A stretch of DNA of 64,000 bases from positions 1-64,000 of the forward strand of contig CAYTNV010000005.1 of assembly GCA_964439395.1 (NCBI GenBank). Direction: 5' to 3'. A program made the position numbers and the translations under genes. The notes below the pieces were generated by a model, which saw only the letters and a program-made list of their open reading frames with translations, was not told the origin of the DNA and ran no database searches. This DNA comes from JAUUSJ01 sp964439395. Its GTDB lineage: Bacteria > Bacillota > Clostridia > Lachnospirales > Lachnospiraceae. This document shows, piece after piece, positions 36,180 to 45,960 of the stretch (position 1 is its first letter; the number at the start of each line of letters is the position of its first letter).

Positions 36180-36830
36180 ATGGGAACAAGAACCGTATTT
36201 TTAGAGGAATTAGAAAAACTAAATAACGATGTCATTAAAATGGGAACGATGCTTGAGACATCTATCGCTCTTATGATTCGAGCAATGAATCATCGAAACG
36301 TATCTATGGCAGAAAATGTTATCATGCGAGATGATCAAATTGATGACATGCAGCTTTCTATTGAACAAGAATGTATTTTACTTATCGCAAAACAGCAGCC
36401 AATTGCCACGGATCTTCGAGAGGTAGCATCTATTATGAAGCTTGTGACAGATATTGAGCGAATTGCAGATCACTGTTCTGATATTTCGGAATATTTGCTC
36501 GATTTATATAAAAAGGAGCAGATGGAAGAGCCGAAAGATTTGCAAAATATGATTGTAGTCATGCGGGAGATGGCAACTAATATTATTATTAGTTATGTAA
36601 AGAGAGATATTGAGTTGGCGCAGAAGGTTCATGACCAGGATGATATTGTGGATCAGTATTTTGATTCTATTCGGGTGGAACTTACAAAGATAATGCAAGA
36701 AAATCCCGTGTTTATTCCTCAATGTGTCGATTATTTGATGATAATAAAATATTTAGAGCGTATGGCAGATCACTCTGCCAATATTGCGAGATGGATTCAA
36801 TTCATCGTTACAGGAGAGTTAGAACAGTAA
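36180..36830 (+). CDS. phoU: Phosphate-system regulator PhoU
   Basis: A 216-residue all-helical protein made of two PhoU repeats. Metal-binding motifs of the type ExxxD appear as MRDDQIDDM and HDQDDIVDQY, with LRE and ERxADH (DIERIADHCSD; YLERMADHSAN) in each repeat. It links Pst transport to the histidine kinase and restrains signalling under high phosphate. GAAAGGAG precedes the start. Confidence 0.95.
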   Translation: MGTRTVFLEELEKLNNDVIKMGTMLETSIALMIRAMNHRNVSMAENVIMRDDQIDDMQLSIEQECILLIAKQQPIATDLREVASIMKLVTDIERIADHCSDISEYLLDLYKKEQMEEPKDLQNMIVVMREMATNIIISYVKRDIELAQKVHDQDDIVDQYFDSIRVELTKIMQENPVFIPQCVDYLMIIKYLERMADHSANIARWIQFIVTGELEQ

Positions 36831-36854
36831 AATAGAAATAGTTGAGGACAGATT

Positions 36855-37559
36855 ATGGAAAATCACACAATTTTAGTCGTAGACGACGAGGAACATATTT
36901 TAGAATTAATTGAATATAATTTGTATCAAAATCAATTTCATGCGCTTACTGCCCAGACTGGGGAGGAAGCGCTTGCTTTGCTTGCAAAAGAAAAAATTGA
37001 TTTGGTACTGCTTGACTGGATGTTGCCAGGAATCAGTGGAATTGATGTATTAAAGGAAATTCGAAAAAATGATAGGCTGGGTGAACTTCCTGTTATTTTG
37101 CTCACTGCTAAGGGAGAGGAAATCGATAAAGTATTAGGACTTGAGCTAGGGGCTGATGATTATATTTCCAAACCTTTTGGAATTCATGAATTAATTGCAA
37201 GAGTAAAGGCGGTGCTTCGCAGAAGTGTAAAACTAGAGAACAAAAAAAGAGGAAATGAGGATTGTCTTATTTTGTCAGATATTAAAATTGACCGTGTCTC
37301 AAGAGAGGTTTTTGCCAGGGAAACTTTGATTGAGCTATCATTAAAGGAGTTTGAGCTTTTATATTTTCTTGGAAAAAATAAGGGCAGAGTTTTTACAAGA
37401 GATCAGCTTTTGGAATACATATGGGGATATGACTATTTTGGTGAGACGAGAACGGTGGATGTTCATGTGAGAAATATACGAAAAAAATTGGAGGATGTTG
37501 GGATTAAAGATATTCCGATTAAGACAGTGAGGGGAATTGGATATAAATATCAGGAGTAG
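36855..37559 (+). CDS. phoP: PhoP/PhoB-type response regulator
   Basis: A 234-residue OmpR-class regulator. The receiver domain has the acidic pocket VVDDEEH, the phospho-acceptor Asp in LVLLDWMLPG and the Lys in SKPFGIHEL. The C-terminal winged helix (about 135-232) carries the usual LSLKEFELLYFL and RTVDVHVRNIRKKL. It should activate this locus through the boxes before pstS. Its final AGGAG serves the next gene. Confidence 0.93.
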   Translation: MENHTILVVDDEEHILELIEYNLYQNQFHALTAQTGEEALALLAKEKIDLVLLDWMLPGISGIDVLKEIRKNDRLGELPVILLTAKGEEIDKVLGLELGADDYISKPFGIHELIARVKAVLRRSVKLENKKRGNEDCLILSDIKIDRVSREVFARETLIELSLKEFELLYFLGKNKGRVFTRDQLLEYIWGYDYFGETRTVDVHVRNIRKKLEDVGIKDIPIKTVRGIGYKYQE

Positions 37560-37570
37560 ACAGTTAGAAA

Positions 37571-39346
37571 ATGGAGAAAAAATGGATTTTAATTTATATT
37601 GTGGGAATTATATTGGCAATTGTCGGAACAGGTATTGCCATTGGAAATATTACTCTAAGTTATATGGAGCTGGAAAATCAAACTCAATATAAAAAACAAG
37701 TCGCTCTTTTAAAGGATGATTTTGAAAATACAAATATTTTAAATACAGAGGATGCGATTTCTTTTGTCGATAATAAAAGTAAGCTTTTTGATATCCGTAT
37801 TACATTGATTGAGGAAAATGGAATTGTATTTTATGACTCTGAGACGAAGGATACAATAAGAGAAAACCATAAGGGGAGACCAGAGATAGAAGATGCCCTA
37901 AAAGGAAAAACTGGATTTGCAAAGCGATATTCAAGTACAGTGGGCAAGGACTATTATTATGTGGCCTTAAAGGTTAGTCAGGAGGGCTTTTCTGGTGTTA
38001 TGCGTATTTCCATTCCATATGATCAGTTTCAGCTTATTATATCAGACTTTACAAATACAATTGCAGTGACCATTATTATGGCTGTTATCTTAGTTAGTCT
38101 ATATGTGAGCTATTTTGTGAAGAAAATGACAGATCCCATTGTCAAGCTTACTTCATCGGCAGAAAAAATTGCTGCTGGAGATTATAATCAGGAAATTCAA
38201 GTAAAGAGCAAGGATGAGATAGAAAGATTAGCGACCGCATTCAATAATATGGCGAAGAGTCTTCATATTAATGAGGAAATTTTAAAAAGTAAAAATGAGG
38301 AATTAAATGCGATTTTATCTAGTATGGTTTCAGGTGTAGTTGCTCTGGACTATAATTATAAAATTTTATTTTGCAATGATCAGCTCGGTGATATTTTAGG
38401 ATTAGGAAAAGAAATTATAATCGGAGATTCTCTCTTTTCCTATTATCGAAGTGAGAAAATTATCTCTCTCATGGAACAGATTAAGGAGAGTGATACAGTT
38501 TCAGAAGATGAAATTGCTCTCTTTTTAGATGATGAGGAGCATATTGTCCGTGTGAGAGGAACATCGCTTCATGAGAAGGAAAAAAAGAAAGTGGGATTGC
38601 TTCTTGTCTTTGAGAATATTACAGAATTAAAGAAAGTAGAGCAGATGAAGGCTGAATTTGTGTCAAATGTGACGCATGAGCTTAAGACACCGCTTACCTC
38701 AATTCGGGGGTTTGTGGAGACATTGCAAAGTGGAGCTATTGATGATCCTGTTTTTGGGAGAAAATTTTTAAATATTATTGATATTGAGTCGCAGAGGTTG
38801 ACAAGATTAATTGAAGATATTTTAACGCTCTCTAAAATTGAGTCGGCACAGGAGTCACAGACGGGAGAAAAAATATCAATTGGCAGTGAAAATGAGATGG
38901 TAGATATGCCCAAAGTGGCAGCGGAGGTTATTGAGCTTCTTGAGGCAAAGAAAAATGAAAATATTATATTAGAGTTAAACGTGCCAGAGCATATGACACC
39001 GTATTTTGGCAATCGTAATTATTTAAAGGAAGTTATCTTGAACTTGACAGATAATGCTCTAAAGTATACTGTGAATGGAAAAGTTACGTTATGTGTGAAA
39101 GAAGAAGAGAATAATCTTATTATTTGTGTAAAAGATACTGGAATGGGAATTTCGAAGGAGCATCTGCCAAGATTGTTTGAAAGGTTTTATCGTGTGGATA
39201 AAGGACGCTCTAGAAAGCAGGGCGGTACTGGACTTGGACTTTCGATTGTAAAGCATATTGTGGAGCTTTATAGAGGGAAAATTTCGGTTGAGAGTGAGCT
39301 TGGAATTGGAAGTGTATTTATAGTAAGTCTTCCTTATGTGAGTTGA
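37571..39346 (+). CDS. phoR: PhoR-type sensor histidine kinase
   Basis: A 591-residue membrane kinase. The first helix is at about 5-28 and the second at about 160-182, with an extracellular sensor between. HAMP (about 183-235), PAS (about 245-345), HisKA with the phospho-acceptor His in VTHELKTPLTSIRGF, and HATPase_c with GTGLGLSIV and the N-box LNLTDNALKYT follow in order. It phosphorylates the upstream regulator when phosphate is scarce. Confidence 0.93.
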   Translation: MEKKWILIYIVGIILAIVGTGIAIGNITLSYMELENQTQYKKQVALLKDDFENTNILNTEDAISFVDNKSKLFDIRITLIEENGIVFYDSETKDTIRENHKGRPEIEDALKGKTGFAKRYSSTVGKDYYYVALKVSQEGFSGVMRISIPYDQFQLIISDFTNTIAVTIIMAVILVSLYVSYFVKKMTDPIVKLTSSAEKIAAGDYNQEIQVKSKDEIERLATAFNNMAKSLHINEEILKSKNEELNAILSSMVSGVVALDYNYKILFCNDQLGDILGLGKEIIIGDSLFSYYRSEKIISLMEQIKESDTVSEDEIALFLDDEEHIVRVRGTSLHEKEKKKVGLLLVFENITELKKVEQMKAEFVSNVTHELKTPLTSIRGFVETLQSGAIDDPVFGRKFLNIIDIESQRLTRLIEDILTLSKIESAQESQTGEKISIGSENEMVDMPKVAAEVIELLEAKKNENIILELNVPEHMTPYFGNRNYLKEVILNLTDNALKYTVNGKVTLCVKEEENNLIICVKDTGMGISKEHLPRLFERFYRVDKGRSRKQGGTGLGLSIVKHIVELYRGKISVESELGIGSVFIVSLPYVS

Positions 39347-39399
39347 TAAGAATGGATAAAAAGATAAAAGAAATTCTATAAATGAGAATAAACTTCTCT

Positions 39400-39450
39400 C
39401 CCCCTGTAGTATTGGATGGAAAATCCATAGAAACTACAGGGGGATTTTTT
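39400..39450 (+). terminator. Terminator of the pho locus
   Basis: CCCCCTGTAGT pairs perfectly with ACTACAGGGGG; an inner TGGAT/ATCCA stem lies in the loop. ATTTTTT follows. Confidence 0.95.
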
Positions 39451-39473
39451 CAAAGTTACATGGTAGCAGTATT

Positions 39474-40001
39474 TTATATGCTCGCTGCTAATGCTTTAAC
39501 TTTCTCCAATTCCGGACATTCAGACATGCTGCCTTTCTTTTCCATATTCGGAGCAGTAATAATTCCCATGTCTTCCCATTTCAGATAGTTGACCATGCTT
39601 TTATATTGCCTAATTGCGGCATCAAATACATATCCATCCGCACCTGCATCTAGGAGAAGTGCAGTTTTGTGGAAATGAAATCCGACACTGCCAAAAGCGT
39701 ACATTCGGTCTATGACAGTTTTAAGTTGGGCTGTGATATCGAACCAGTAGATTGGAGATGCAAAAACAACCATATCAGCAGTTTTTAATGATTCATAAAT
39801 AGGAGTCATATCATCTTGTTGGGAACAGACTCCATCGTGTGCATAGCAGTATTTACAAGCAATACAACCATTGATTTTCTTATTTGCCACGGGAATAATC
39901 TCGACCTTATGTTTTTTGGATACGGTATTAGCAAATGCCTGTGTCATAATTTCTGTATTACCCATTTTGCGGGGACTTCCGCTTAAAATAACAATTTTCA
40001 T
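39474..40001 (-). CDS. Flavodoxin-like NAD(P)H-dependent oxidoreductase
   Basis: A 175-residue FMN reductase. It opens ILSGSPRKMGNTE, the FMN phosphate loop. The Cys-rich segment CIACKYCYAHDGVC is typical of the anaerobic NADPH-FMN-reductase group and may bind Fe-S. VFASPIYWFDI is the flavin-contact loop. It has no signal. GGAG upstream of the start is inside a GGCTCC/GGAGCC hairpin (40011-40046). The gene is monocistronic by spacing. Confidence 0.85.
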   Translation of the reverse strand: MKIVILSGSPRKMGNTEIMTQAFANTVSKKHKVEIIPVANKKINGCIACKYCYAHDGVCSQQDDMTPIYESLKTADMVVFASPIYWFDITAQLKTVIDRMYAFGSVGFHFHKTALLLDAGADGYVFDAAIRQYKSMVNYLKWEDMGIITAPNMEKKGSMSECPELEKVKALAASI

Positions 40002-40192
40002 GTTTATTTAGGCTCCAACATTCGTAATTGTAGTTATAGGGGAGCCGTCCTCCTTTCTATCAATATATTTTCTAGATTTTTGTTTTGATGGTGTAAGTAA
40101 ATTACTATCAAATTCTATTATATCCTCCAAGACGATTAGAGAGCAATGGATTTGATTCCCATATAGGAAAAGATATAAAGATGAAAGATTTT

Positions 40193-41485
40193 CTATTGTA
40201 CATGCGAAATATTAGGATAGATATGTTCCATTCGTTCGTTATCAAATCGTGTATCAATCCAATGCTCAAAAGTATTTTCTGCTGTTTGGTTATGTACTCT
40301 TTCATTGTAGCGAATGAGAGCACAACAGGACATGAACATATTTGTTGTCATAAATATAATGATAAGCCATGTAATCCATGTTCCGATTTTTTTTGGTATT
40401 TTTTCAATCCATTTCGAGAAGAAAGGATATAAGCTTTTGAACCAGACAACTGCGGCGATTCCCCAGAAGATACAGTAGAAAAGATTGATTCGTCCGCCTA
40501 AGTTAAAAGGCATATGGCTATAATCCCAAAATACAGCACCGAAAAGATGTTCTGTCGCTACACTGCATATGTATTCGTACGTACCACCAAGAAATACTCC
40601 AGTTCCAAATAGGAAACTTTCAGAAAAGTTGCGATAGCGATAAAGCAAGACAGTAACTGCAGCGATTCCAAGTCCCCATACAATGCTAAATGGTCCCCAT
40701 ACAAGACTACTTCTGCTCATCCATACGCCACCGTAGAGACGACAGTAAATGGTTTCTGTGATATCTCCAAGGAGGGAGCCAATAAAGAATAAGAGTATAA
40801 TTTTATAAAAACTGCAGCCGTAGGCAAATATTTCAGGATGAACTTCTGTCTCTGGTTTAAGTTCTATAATCTGATATGTCAACTCGATACGTTTTTCGAC
40901 AAAATGATAGATTTTTGTGGCTAGTTTTTTTGTGAAAGAATCGAGTAATTCATCAGTAGCTTTCCATTTTTCTAATCGTTTACTTTTATGGGAGAGAATC
41001 ATAACAGAGGCAAGACCATCCAATATAATAATTCCACTCAATAAAACGATGAGTATTTTTGCAAAAAGATTGGGAAAAAGTTCATAGATATATAAGAGAA
41101 ATTCATTTCCCCATTGCATGGCGATAAATCCAAGTGCACCCCATAAAAGAGAGACAGGGAGACAAATATATCCATCCAAATTCCATTTATATTTATGATA
41201 ATTCCACCAGCGTGCATGATAAAATTTTTCGATTAAGTGACCAGAAATATATTCTACAACTGTGGCAATAATGGCACAAAATAAAAATAACCAAGAGCCG
41301 TTCAAATCGTGGGTAAATAGAGTCATTAATATAGCAGCAACTCCGTAGATAATACAAAGAGGTCCGTTGATAATGCCGTGGTTAGTAAAGCGTTTTTTCT
41401 GGATAGAGCTTATCGTAGTCTCAAAAACCCATCCTAGAAATGAATAAATAATAAATAACCATAATAATTGAAAATAATGTTCCAT
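40193..41485 (-). CDS. CmpB-like putative ABC permease membrane protein
   Basis: A 430-residue polytopic membrane protein of the family labelled putative ABC transporter permease (CmpB/PF06541 type) in clostridia. It contains two copies of a WxFETxxS / SLxW-type module: IIYSFLGWVFETTISSIQ with NGPLCIIYG near the start, and FIGSLLGDITETIYCR with WGPFSIVWG in the second half. No ATPase or binding protein is nearby, so transport is not supported here. Its role is unknown. Confidence 0.8.
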   Translation of the reverse strand: MEHYFQLLWLFIIYSFLGWVFETTISSIQKKRFTNHGIINGPLCIIYGVAAILMTLFTHDLNGSWLFLFCAIIATVVEYISGHLIEKFYHARWWNYHKYKWNLDGYICLPVSLLWGALGFIAMQWGNEFLLYIYELFPNLFAKILIVLLSGIIILDGLASVMILSHKSKRLEKWKATDELLDSFTKKLATKIYHFVEKRIELTYQIIELKPETEVHPEIFAYGCSFYKIILLFFIGSLLGDITETIYCRLYGGVWMSRSSLVWGPFSIVWGLGIAAVTVLLYRYRNFSESFLFGTGVFLGGTYEYICSVATEHLFGAVFWDYSHMPFNLGGRINLFYCIFWGIAAVVWFKSLYPFFSKWIEKIPKKIGTWITWLIIIFMTTNMFMSCCALIRYNERVHNQTAENTFEHWIDTRFDNERMEHIYPNISHVQ

Positions 41486-41676
41486 AATACTCCTTTTTAG
41501 GTAAAATATATATTTATATAAGAAAAAATATAGTTATATAAGTATATAAGAAAAAGATAGAGATTGCAACAAAATTTCAACTTCGAGAGGATAAAAAAGG
41601 GAATTTTGTAGAATAAATACGAATTTGAGTAAACATAATTTTAATGTTATAGTATGAAAAAACAAATTAAAAATAC

Positions 41677-41705
41677 TTGAAAAACAATTGAAATTATGAT
41701 AAACT
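41677..41705 (+). promoter_or_regulatory. Promoter of the recombinase-like gene
   Basis: TTGAAA (41677-41682), 17 nt and TAAACT (41700-41705); AGGAGG lies 10 nt before the ATG. Confidence 0.6.
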
Positions 41706-41736
41706 ATAAAAAATATAAAAGTTAGGAGGAAGAAAT

Positions 41737-42648
41737 ATGAGAGAAGCAAGTATATATGCCAGTAAAAAAACAAAAGAAGAAATTTGGCCAGAATTTTCTA
41801 AACGTTTTAAAAATGCTGCTTCCCATAACGTTTATTTTTGTGATATCAATGAAGCGATGGATTATTTAGAAAAAGATTTCATTAATTTTAGACAGAAGGA
41901 TACAGATAAATATTATGATTACTTAATTAAGAAAACGAAATCGCATCTATTAAAAGCAACAACAGTAAAGAAAAAATTAAATGAGCTTCATAAATTCTCA
42001 GAATTTATTGTGGAATATAAAAATATGTTTGGAATAGCAGAAGAATTTGAAGACTTTTTTAAGAAATATGCGATTCAATATGTTGCAGACTATGAGACAA
42101 CAGAACTTATGCCAATTCAAAAGATAGATGCGATTTTGCAGTCAGCGAGAGAAAATTTGATGGATTATTTTATTTTAAGTCTCGCTTTTCGGATGACGCT
42201 AAAATCAACGCAGATTATTGAACTTAAGAAGGAAGACTTTATCGCAGATCCAAACGGAGTATATCTTATTATGCCAAATAAAAAGGATATTAAATATGTT
42301 CCAGAGGATATTGTTGTTATTTTAGAACAGTATTTGGAGAAGAGAGAAGATAAGGAGTTTCTTTTTTATAATAAATGGGGAAGAAAATTAAACAAGCAAT
42401 ATTTGCATCGAATGCTCAGAAAGCATACAAAGCAGGCAGGTGTATCAGATTGTAGTATGCAAGATCTTCGAAATACTGGAGCGGGAATAATGTTTGCCTA
42501 TGGAGTAGAACCACAACATGTGGCAAAACAGATGGGAATTACTTCTATTCATATTAAGAGATATGATAATGTTCTTTATAAGTATAATTTGATGAAAGAG
42601 GCAAATGATGTTGTACAACTTAAAATATTGCCGCCATTTGGCCTATAG
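41737..42648 (+). CDS. Tyrosine-recombinase-like protein lacking catalytic residues
   Basis: A 303-residue protein with the fold of phage-integrase/XerD proteins: an N-terminal SAM-like core-binding region and a C-terminal domain (about 125-290). The catalytic pentad is mostly gone. The usual GLR is TLK (Arg to Lys), HxLR is QDLR (His to Gln), and LGH is MGI (His to Ile). The final Tyr in KRYDNV and the second Arg remain. Strand cleavage is unlikely. It sits alone before leuB with no att site or cargo, so it may have been kept as a DNA-binding regulator. Confidence 0.8.
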   Translation: MREASIYASKKTKEEIWPEFSKRFKNAASHNVYFCDINEAMDYLEKDFINFRQKDTDKYYDYLIKKTKSHLLKATTVKKKLNELHKFSEFIVEYKNMFGIAEEFEDFFKKYAIQYVADYETTELMPIQKIDAILQSARENLMDYFILSLAFRMTLKSTQIIELKKEDFIADPNGVYLIMPNKKDIKYVPEDIVVILEQYLEKREDKEFLFYNKWGRKLNKQYLHRMLRKHTKQAGVSDCSMQDLRNTGAGIMFAYGVEPQHVAKQMGITSIHIKRYDNVLYKYNLMKEANDVVQLKILPPFGL

Positions 42649-43043
42649 GAGGAAGAGTTATTAGAGAAATTTTTTGTTTATAATTTAATTTTAATATAAG
42701 CATTAGAATAAATAATTATTGAGTTATTTGATTAAATGATTAAAGCTAAACGAAATATAGAATAAAATGAATAAGATGATATCAATATATCAATAATATG
42801 AGTGAAAAATTTCTCTAAAATCGGTAAAAAAATGTTATAGTATGATAAAACTATAAAAATCCAACCAAAATTTTGCTCCGCAAAACAATAATCAAAAAAA
42901 TCAAGTCAAATTCACCTAGAAGTTTTATAAAAATACAGGTAGACGAATTGAAAATTTAATATTATAATATATGCAATGTCGCTTATTGAGCAGGAAATCA
43001 TCCTGTATCTTTTATAAAATAATAACGAGAAAGGAAGATAGAC
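42649..43043 (+). promoter_or_regulatory. leuB upstream region with candidate promoter
   Basis: A 395-bp AT-rich gap. TAGACG (42940-42945), 17 nt and TATAAT (42963-42968) form a fair promoter. A small hairpin CAGGA-AATCA-TCCTG follows near 42990-43005. A TTTTGC-TCC-GCAAAA hairpin is at 42873-42887. No T-box consensus or leucine-rich leader peptide is visible. Confidence 0.5.
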
Positions 43044-44126
43044 ATGGAATTTAATATTGCAATAATTAAAGGTGATGGTATCGGTCCTGAAATTGTCACA
43101 GAGGCAATGAAAGTTCTCGATAAAATAGCCGAAGTTTATGGACATACTTTTAACTATGAACAGCTTCTACTCGGAGGGGCTTCCATCGATGCATATGGCA
43201 AGCCACTCACAGACGAAACATTGGAAGCAGCAAGAAAAAGTGATTCCATTTTAATGGGATCCATTGGCGGAGATACAACGACATCTCCTTGGTATAAATT
43301 ACCAGCAAATTTAAGGCCAGAAGCGGGGCTTCTTTCCATTCGTAAAGGACTTGGTCTTTTTGCAAATATTCGTCCAGCAATTCTCTATAAAGAATTAAAA
43401 GCAGCTTGTCCTCTTCGAGATGAGATTATTGGAGATGGATTTGATTTTGTTGTAATGAGAGAGTTAACTGGTGGTCTCTATTTCGGTGAGAGAAAGACAG
43501 TGGAAGAAAATGGTATGAGAAAAGCATACGATTCTTTAACTTATACAGAGGAAGAAATCAGAAGAATTGCTATCCGTGGTTTTGATATTGCCAGAAAGAG
43601 AAATCATAAGGTAACAAGTGTAGACAAGGCAAACGTACTTGATTCTTCCAGACTTTGGAGAGCTGTAGTAGATGAAGTGGCAAAGGATTATCCTGATGTT
43701 ACATATGAGCATATGTTAGTTGATAACTGTGCAATGCAGCTTGTAAAAGACCCAACTCAGTTTGATGTTATTTTAACAGAGAATATGTTCGGTGATATTT
43801 TATCTGATGAGGCAAGTATGGTAACAGGCTCTATTGGTATGTTATCTTCTGCAAGCTTAAATGAGGGAAAAACAGGTCTCTACGAACCAAGCCATGGTTC
43901 TGCACCAGATATTGCAGGTCAGAACAAAGCAAATCCAATCGCAACTATTTTATCTGCTGCCATGATGCTTCGATATTCCTTCGATTTAGAAAAGGAAGCA
44001 GATGCAATTGAAAATGCTGTTAAAAAAGTATTAGAAGATGGCTACCGAACACCAGATATTATGTCCGATGGAAATACTTTAGTTGGAACAAAAGAAATGG
44101 GAGATTTGATTGTAGAGAGAATCTAA
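43044..44126 (+). CDS. leuB: 3-isopropylmalate dehydrogenase
   Basis: A 360-residue NAD enzyme that oxidatively decarboxylates 3-isopropylmalate in leucine synthesis. KGDGIGPEIV, LLSIRKGLGLFANIRP, MRELTGGLYFGE and the metal site NMFGDILSDEASM are family signatures. GSAPDIAGQNKANPIATILSAAMML binds NAD. Length is standard. leuACD are not in the window. GAAAGGA precedes the ATG. Confidence 0.97.
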   Translation: MEFNIAIIKGDGIGPEIVTEAMKVLDKIAEVYGHTFNYEQLLLGGASIDAYGKPLTDETLEAARKSDSILMGSIGGDTTTSPWYKLPANLRPEAGLLSIRKGLGLFANIRPAILYKELKAACPLRDEIIGDGFDFVVMRELTGGLYFGERKTVEENGMRKAYDSLTYTEEEIRRIAIRGFDIARKRNHKVTSVDKANVLDSSRLWRAVVDEVAKDYPDVTYEHMLVDNCAMQLVKDPTQFDVILTENMFGDILSDEASMVTGSIGMLSSASLNEGKTGLYEPSHGSAPDIAGQNKANPIATILSAAMMLRYSFDLEKEADAIENAVKKVLEDGYRTPDIMSDGNTLVGTKEMGDLIVERI

Positions 44127-44272
44127 TTTTGATAATTTGATTTTCACACTCTAAAATTTAATTATAAAATCTCTGTTTTATAACAAAAGTAAAACAGATT
44201 AATATTTTATGTAATGCAATAAAACAAAGATAAAAATACAACTTAACTAATAGATAGATGGAGGTAAAAATA

Positions 44273-45934
44273 ATGAAAAGTGATTCCGTAAAAGCAGGAT
44301 GTTCCCAAGCTCCTCATCGTTCTTTATTTCATGCACTTGGAATTACAGCAGAAGAGCAAAAGAAACCATTAGTAGGCATTGTAAGTTCTTATAATGAAAT
44401 TGTGCCAGGTCATATAAATCTTGACAAAATTGTAGAGGCAGTAAAATTAGGAGTTGCAATGGCAGGCGGTACTCCAATCGTATTTCCAGCCATTGCAGTA
44501 TGTGATGGTATTGCTATGGGACATATTGGTATGAAATATTCTCTTGTAACAAGAGACTTAATTGCAGATTCCACAGAATGTATGGCTATGGCTCACGCAT
44601 TTGATGCCCTCGTTATGGTGCCAAACTGTGATAAAAATGTTCCTGGTCTTTTAATGGCAGCCGCTAGAGTTAATGTTCCAACCGTATTCGTAAGTGGTGG
44701 TCCTATGATGGCAGGTCATGTACACGGCAAAAAGACAAGTCTCTCCAGTATGTTTGAGGCAGTAGGTTCCTACACAGCTGGAAAAATTACAGCGGCAGAT
44801 TTAGAGGAATTTGAAAATAAAACATGTCCAACATGTGGATCTTGTTCTGGTATGTATACAGCAAACTCTATGAACTGTTTAACAGAGGTTCTTGGTATGG
44901 GACTTAAAGGAAATGGAACAATTCCAGCTGTCTACTCTGATAGAATCTTACTTGCAAAACATGCAGGTATGAAAGTTATGGAATTATATGAGAAAAATAT
45001 TCGTCCAAGAGATATTATGACAGAAAAGGCATTTATGAACGCTCTCACTGTAGATATGGCACTTGGATGTAGCACAAACTCTATGCTTCACTTACCAGCA
45101 ATCGCTCATGAGGCAGGAGTAGAACTAAATGTAGACATTGCAAATCAAATTAGTGCAAAGACACCAAACCTTTGTCACTTAGCCCCAGCAGGTCCAACTT
45201 ATATGGAAGATTTAAATGAAGCTGGCGGTGTATATGCAGTTATGAATGAATTAAACAAAAAGGGATTATTATACACAGATATTATTACAGCTACAGGTAA
45301 AGCAGTTGGAGAAAATATCGAGGGCTGCATAAATAAAAACCCAGAAGTCATCCGTCCAATAGAAAATCCATATAGTGAGACAGGTGGAATTGCTGTATTA
45401 AAGGGCAATCTGGCACCAGATTCTGGTGTTGTAAAGCGTTCTGCAGTAGCTCCTGAAATGTTAAAACACGAGGGACCAGCCAGAGTATTTGACTGTGAGG
45501 AGGACGCTATCGCAGCAATCAAAGGAGGAAAAATTAATCCAGGCGATGTTATTATCATTCGTTACGAGGGTCCAAAAGGTGGACCAGGTATGAGAGAAAT
45601 GTTAAATCCAACTTCCGCTATTATGGGTATGGGACTTGGATCAAGCGTTGCACTTATTACAGACGGACGTTTCTCTGGCGCATCCAGAGGTGCCGTAATC
45701 GGTCATGTATCTCCAGAAGCGGCTGTCGGTGGTCCAATTGCCTTAGTAGAAGAAGGGGATATCATCAAAATTGATATTAATGCAAATACACTTAATATGG
45801 ATGTATCTGAGGAAGAATTAGCAAAGAGAAGAAAAGCTTGGCAACCTAGAGAGCCAAAAGTTACAACAGGATATCTTGCAAGATATGCATCTCTTGTAAC
45901 ATCAGGCAATAGAGGAGCCATCTTAGAAAAATAA
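44273..45934 (+). CDS. ilvD: Dihydroxy-acid dehydratase
   Basis: A 553-residue Fe-S enzyme that dehydrates dihydroxy acids in isoleucine and valine synthesis. The cluster cysteines lie in VPNCDKNVPG and TCGSCSGMY, and the closing motif is GRFSGASRGAVIGHVSPEA. The frame starts at 44258, but that ATG overlaps the GGAGGT ribosome site, so 44273 is chosen. It lies 26 bp before ilvB. Confidence 0.97.
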   Translation: MKSDSVKAGCSQAPHRSLFHALGITAEEQKKPLVGIVSSYNEIVPGHINLDKIVEAVKLGVAMAGGTPIVFPAIAVCDGIAMGHIGMKYSLVTRDLIADSTECMAMAHAFDALVMVPNCDKNVPGLLMAAARVNVPTVFVSGGPMMAGHVHGKKTSLSSMFEAVGSYTAGKITAADLEEFENKTCPTCGSCSGMYTANSMNCLTEVLGMGLKGNGTIPAVYSDRILLAKHAGMKVMELYEKNIRPRDIMTEKAFMNALTVDMALGCSTNSMLHLPAIAHEAGVELNVDIANQISAKTPNLCHLAPAGPTYMEDLNEAGGVYAVMNELNKKGLLYTDIITATGKAVGENIEGCINKNPEVIRPIENPYSETGGIAVLKGNLAPDSGVVKRSAVAPEMLKHEGPARVFDCEEDAIAAIKGGKINPGDVIIIRYEGPKGGPGMREMLNPTSAIMGMGLGSSVALITDGRFSGASRGAVIGHVSPEAAVGGPIALVEEGDIIKIDINANTLNMDVSEEELAKRRKAWQPREPKVTTGYLARYASLVTSGNRGAILEK

Positions 45935-45960
45935 TAGTAAAATAGAAAGAGGCATAGAAC

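Noticed and set aside
41737..42648. Integrated mobile element around the recombinase-like gene
   Set aside because: No direct repeats, tRNA target, cargo or change in base usage nearby.
42649..43043. T-box or leucine leader before leuB
   Set aside because: No T-box core and no run of leucine codons.
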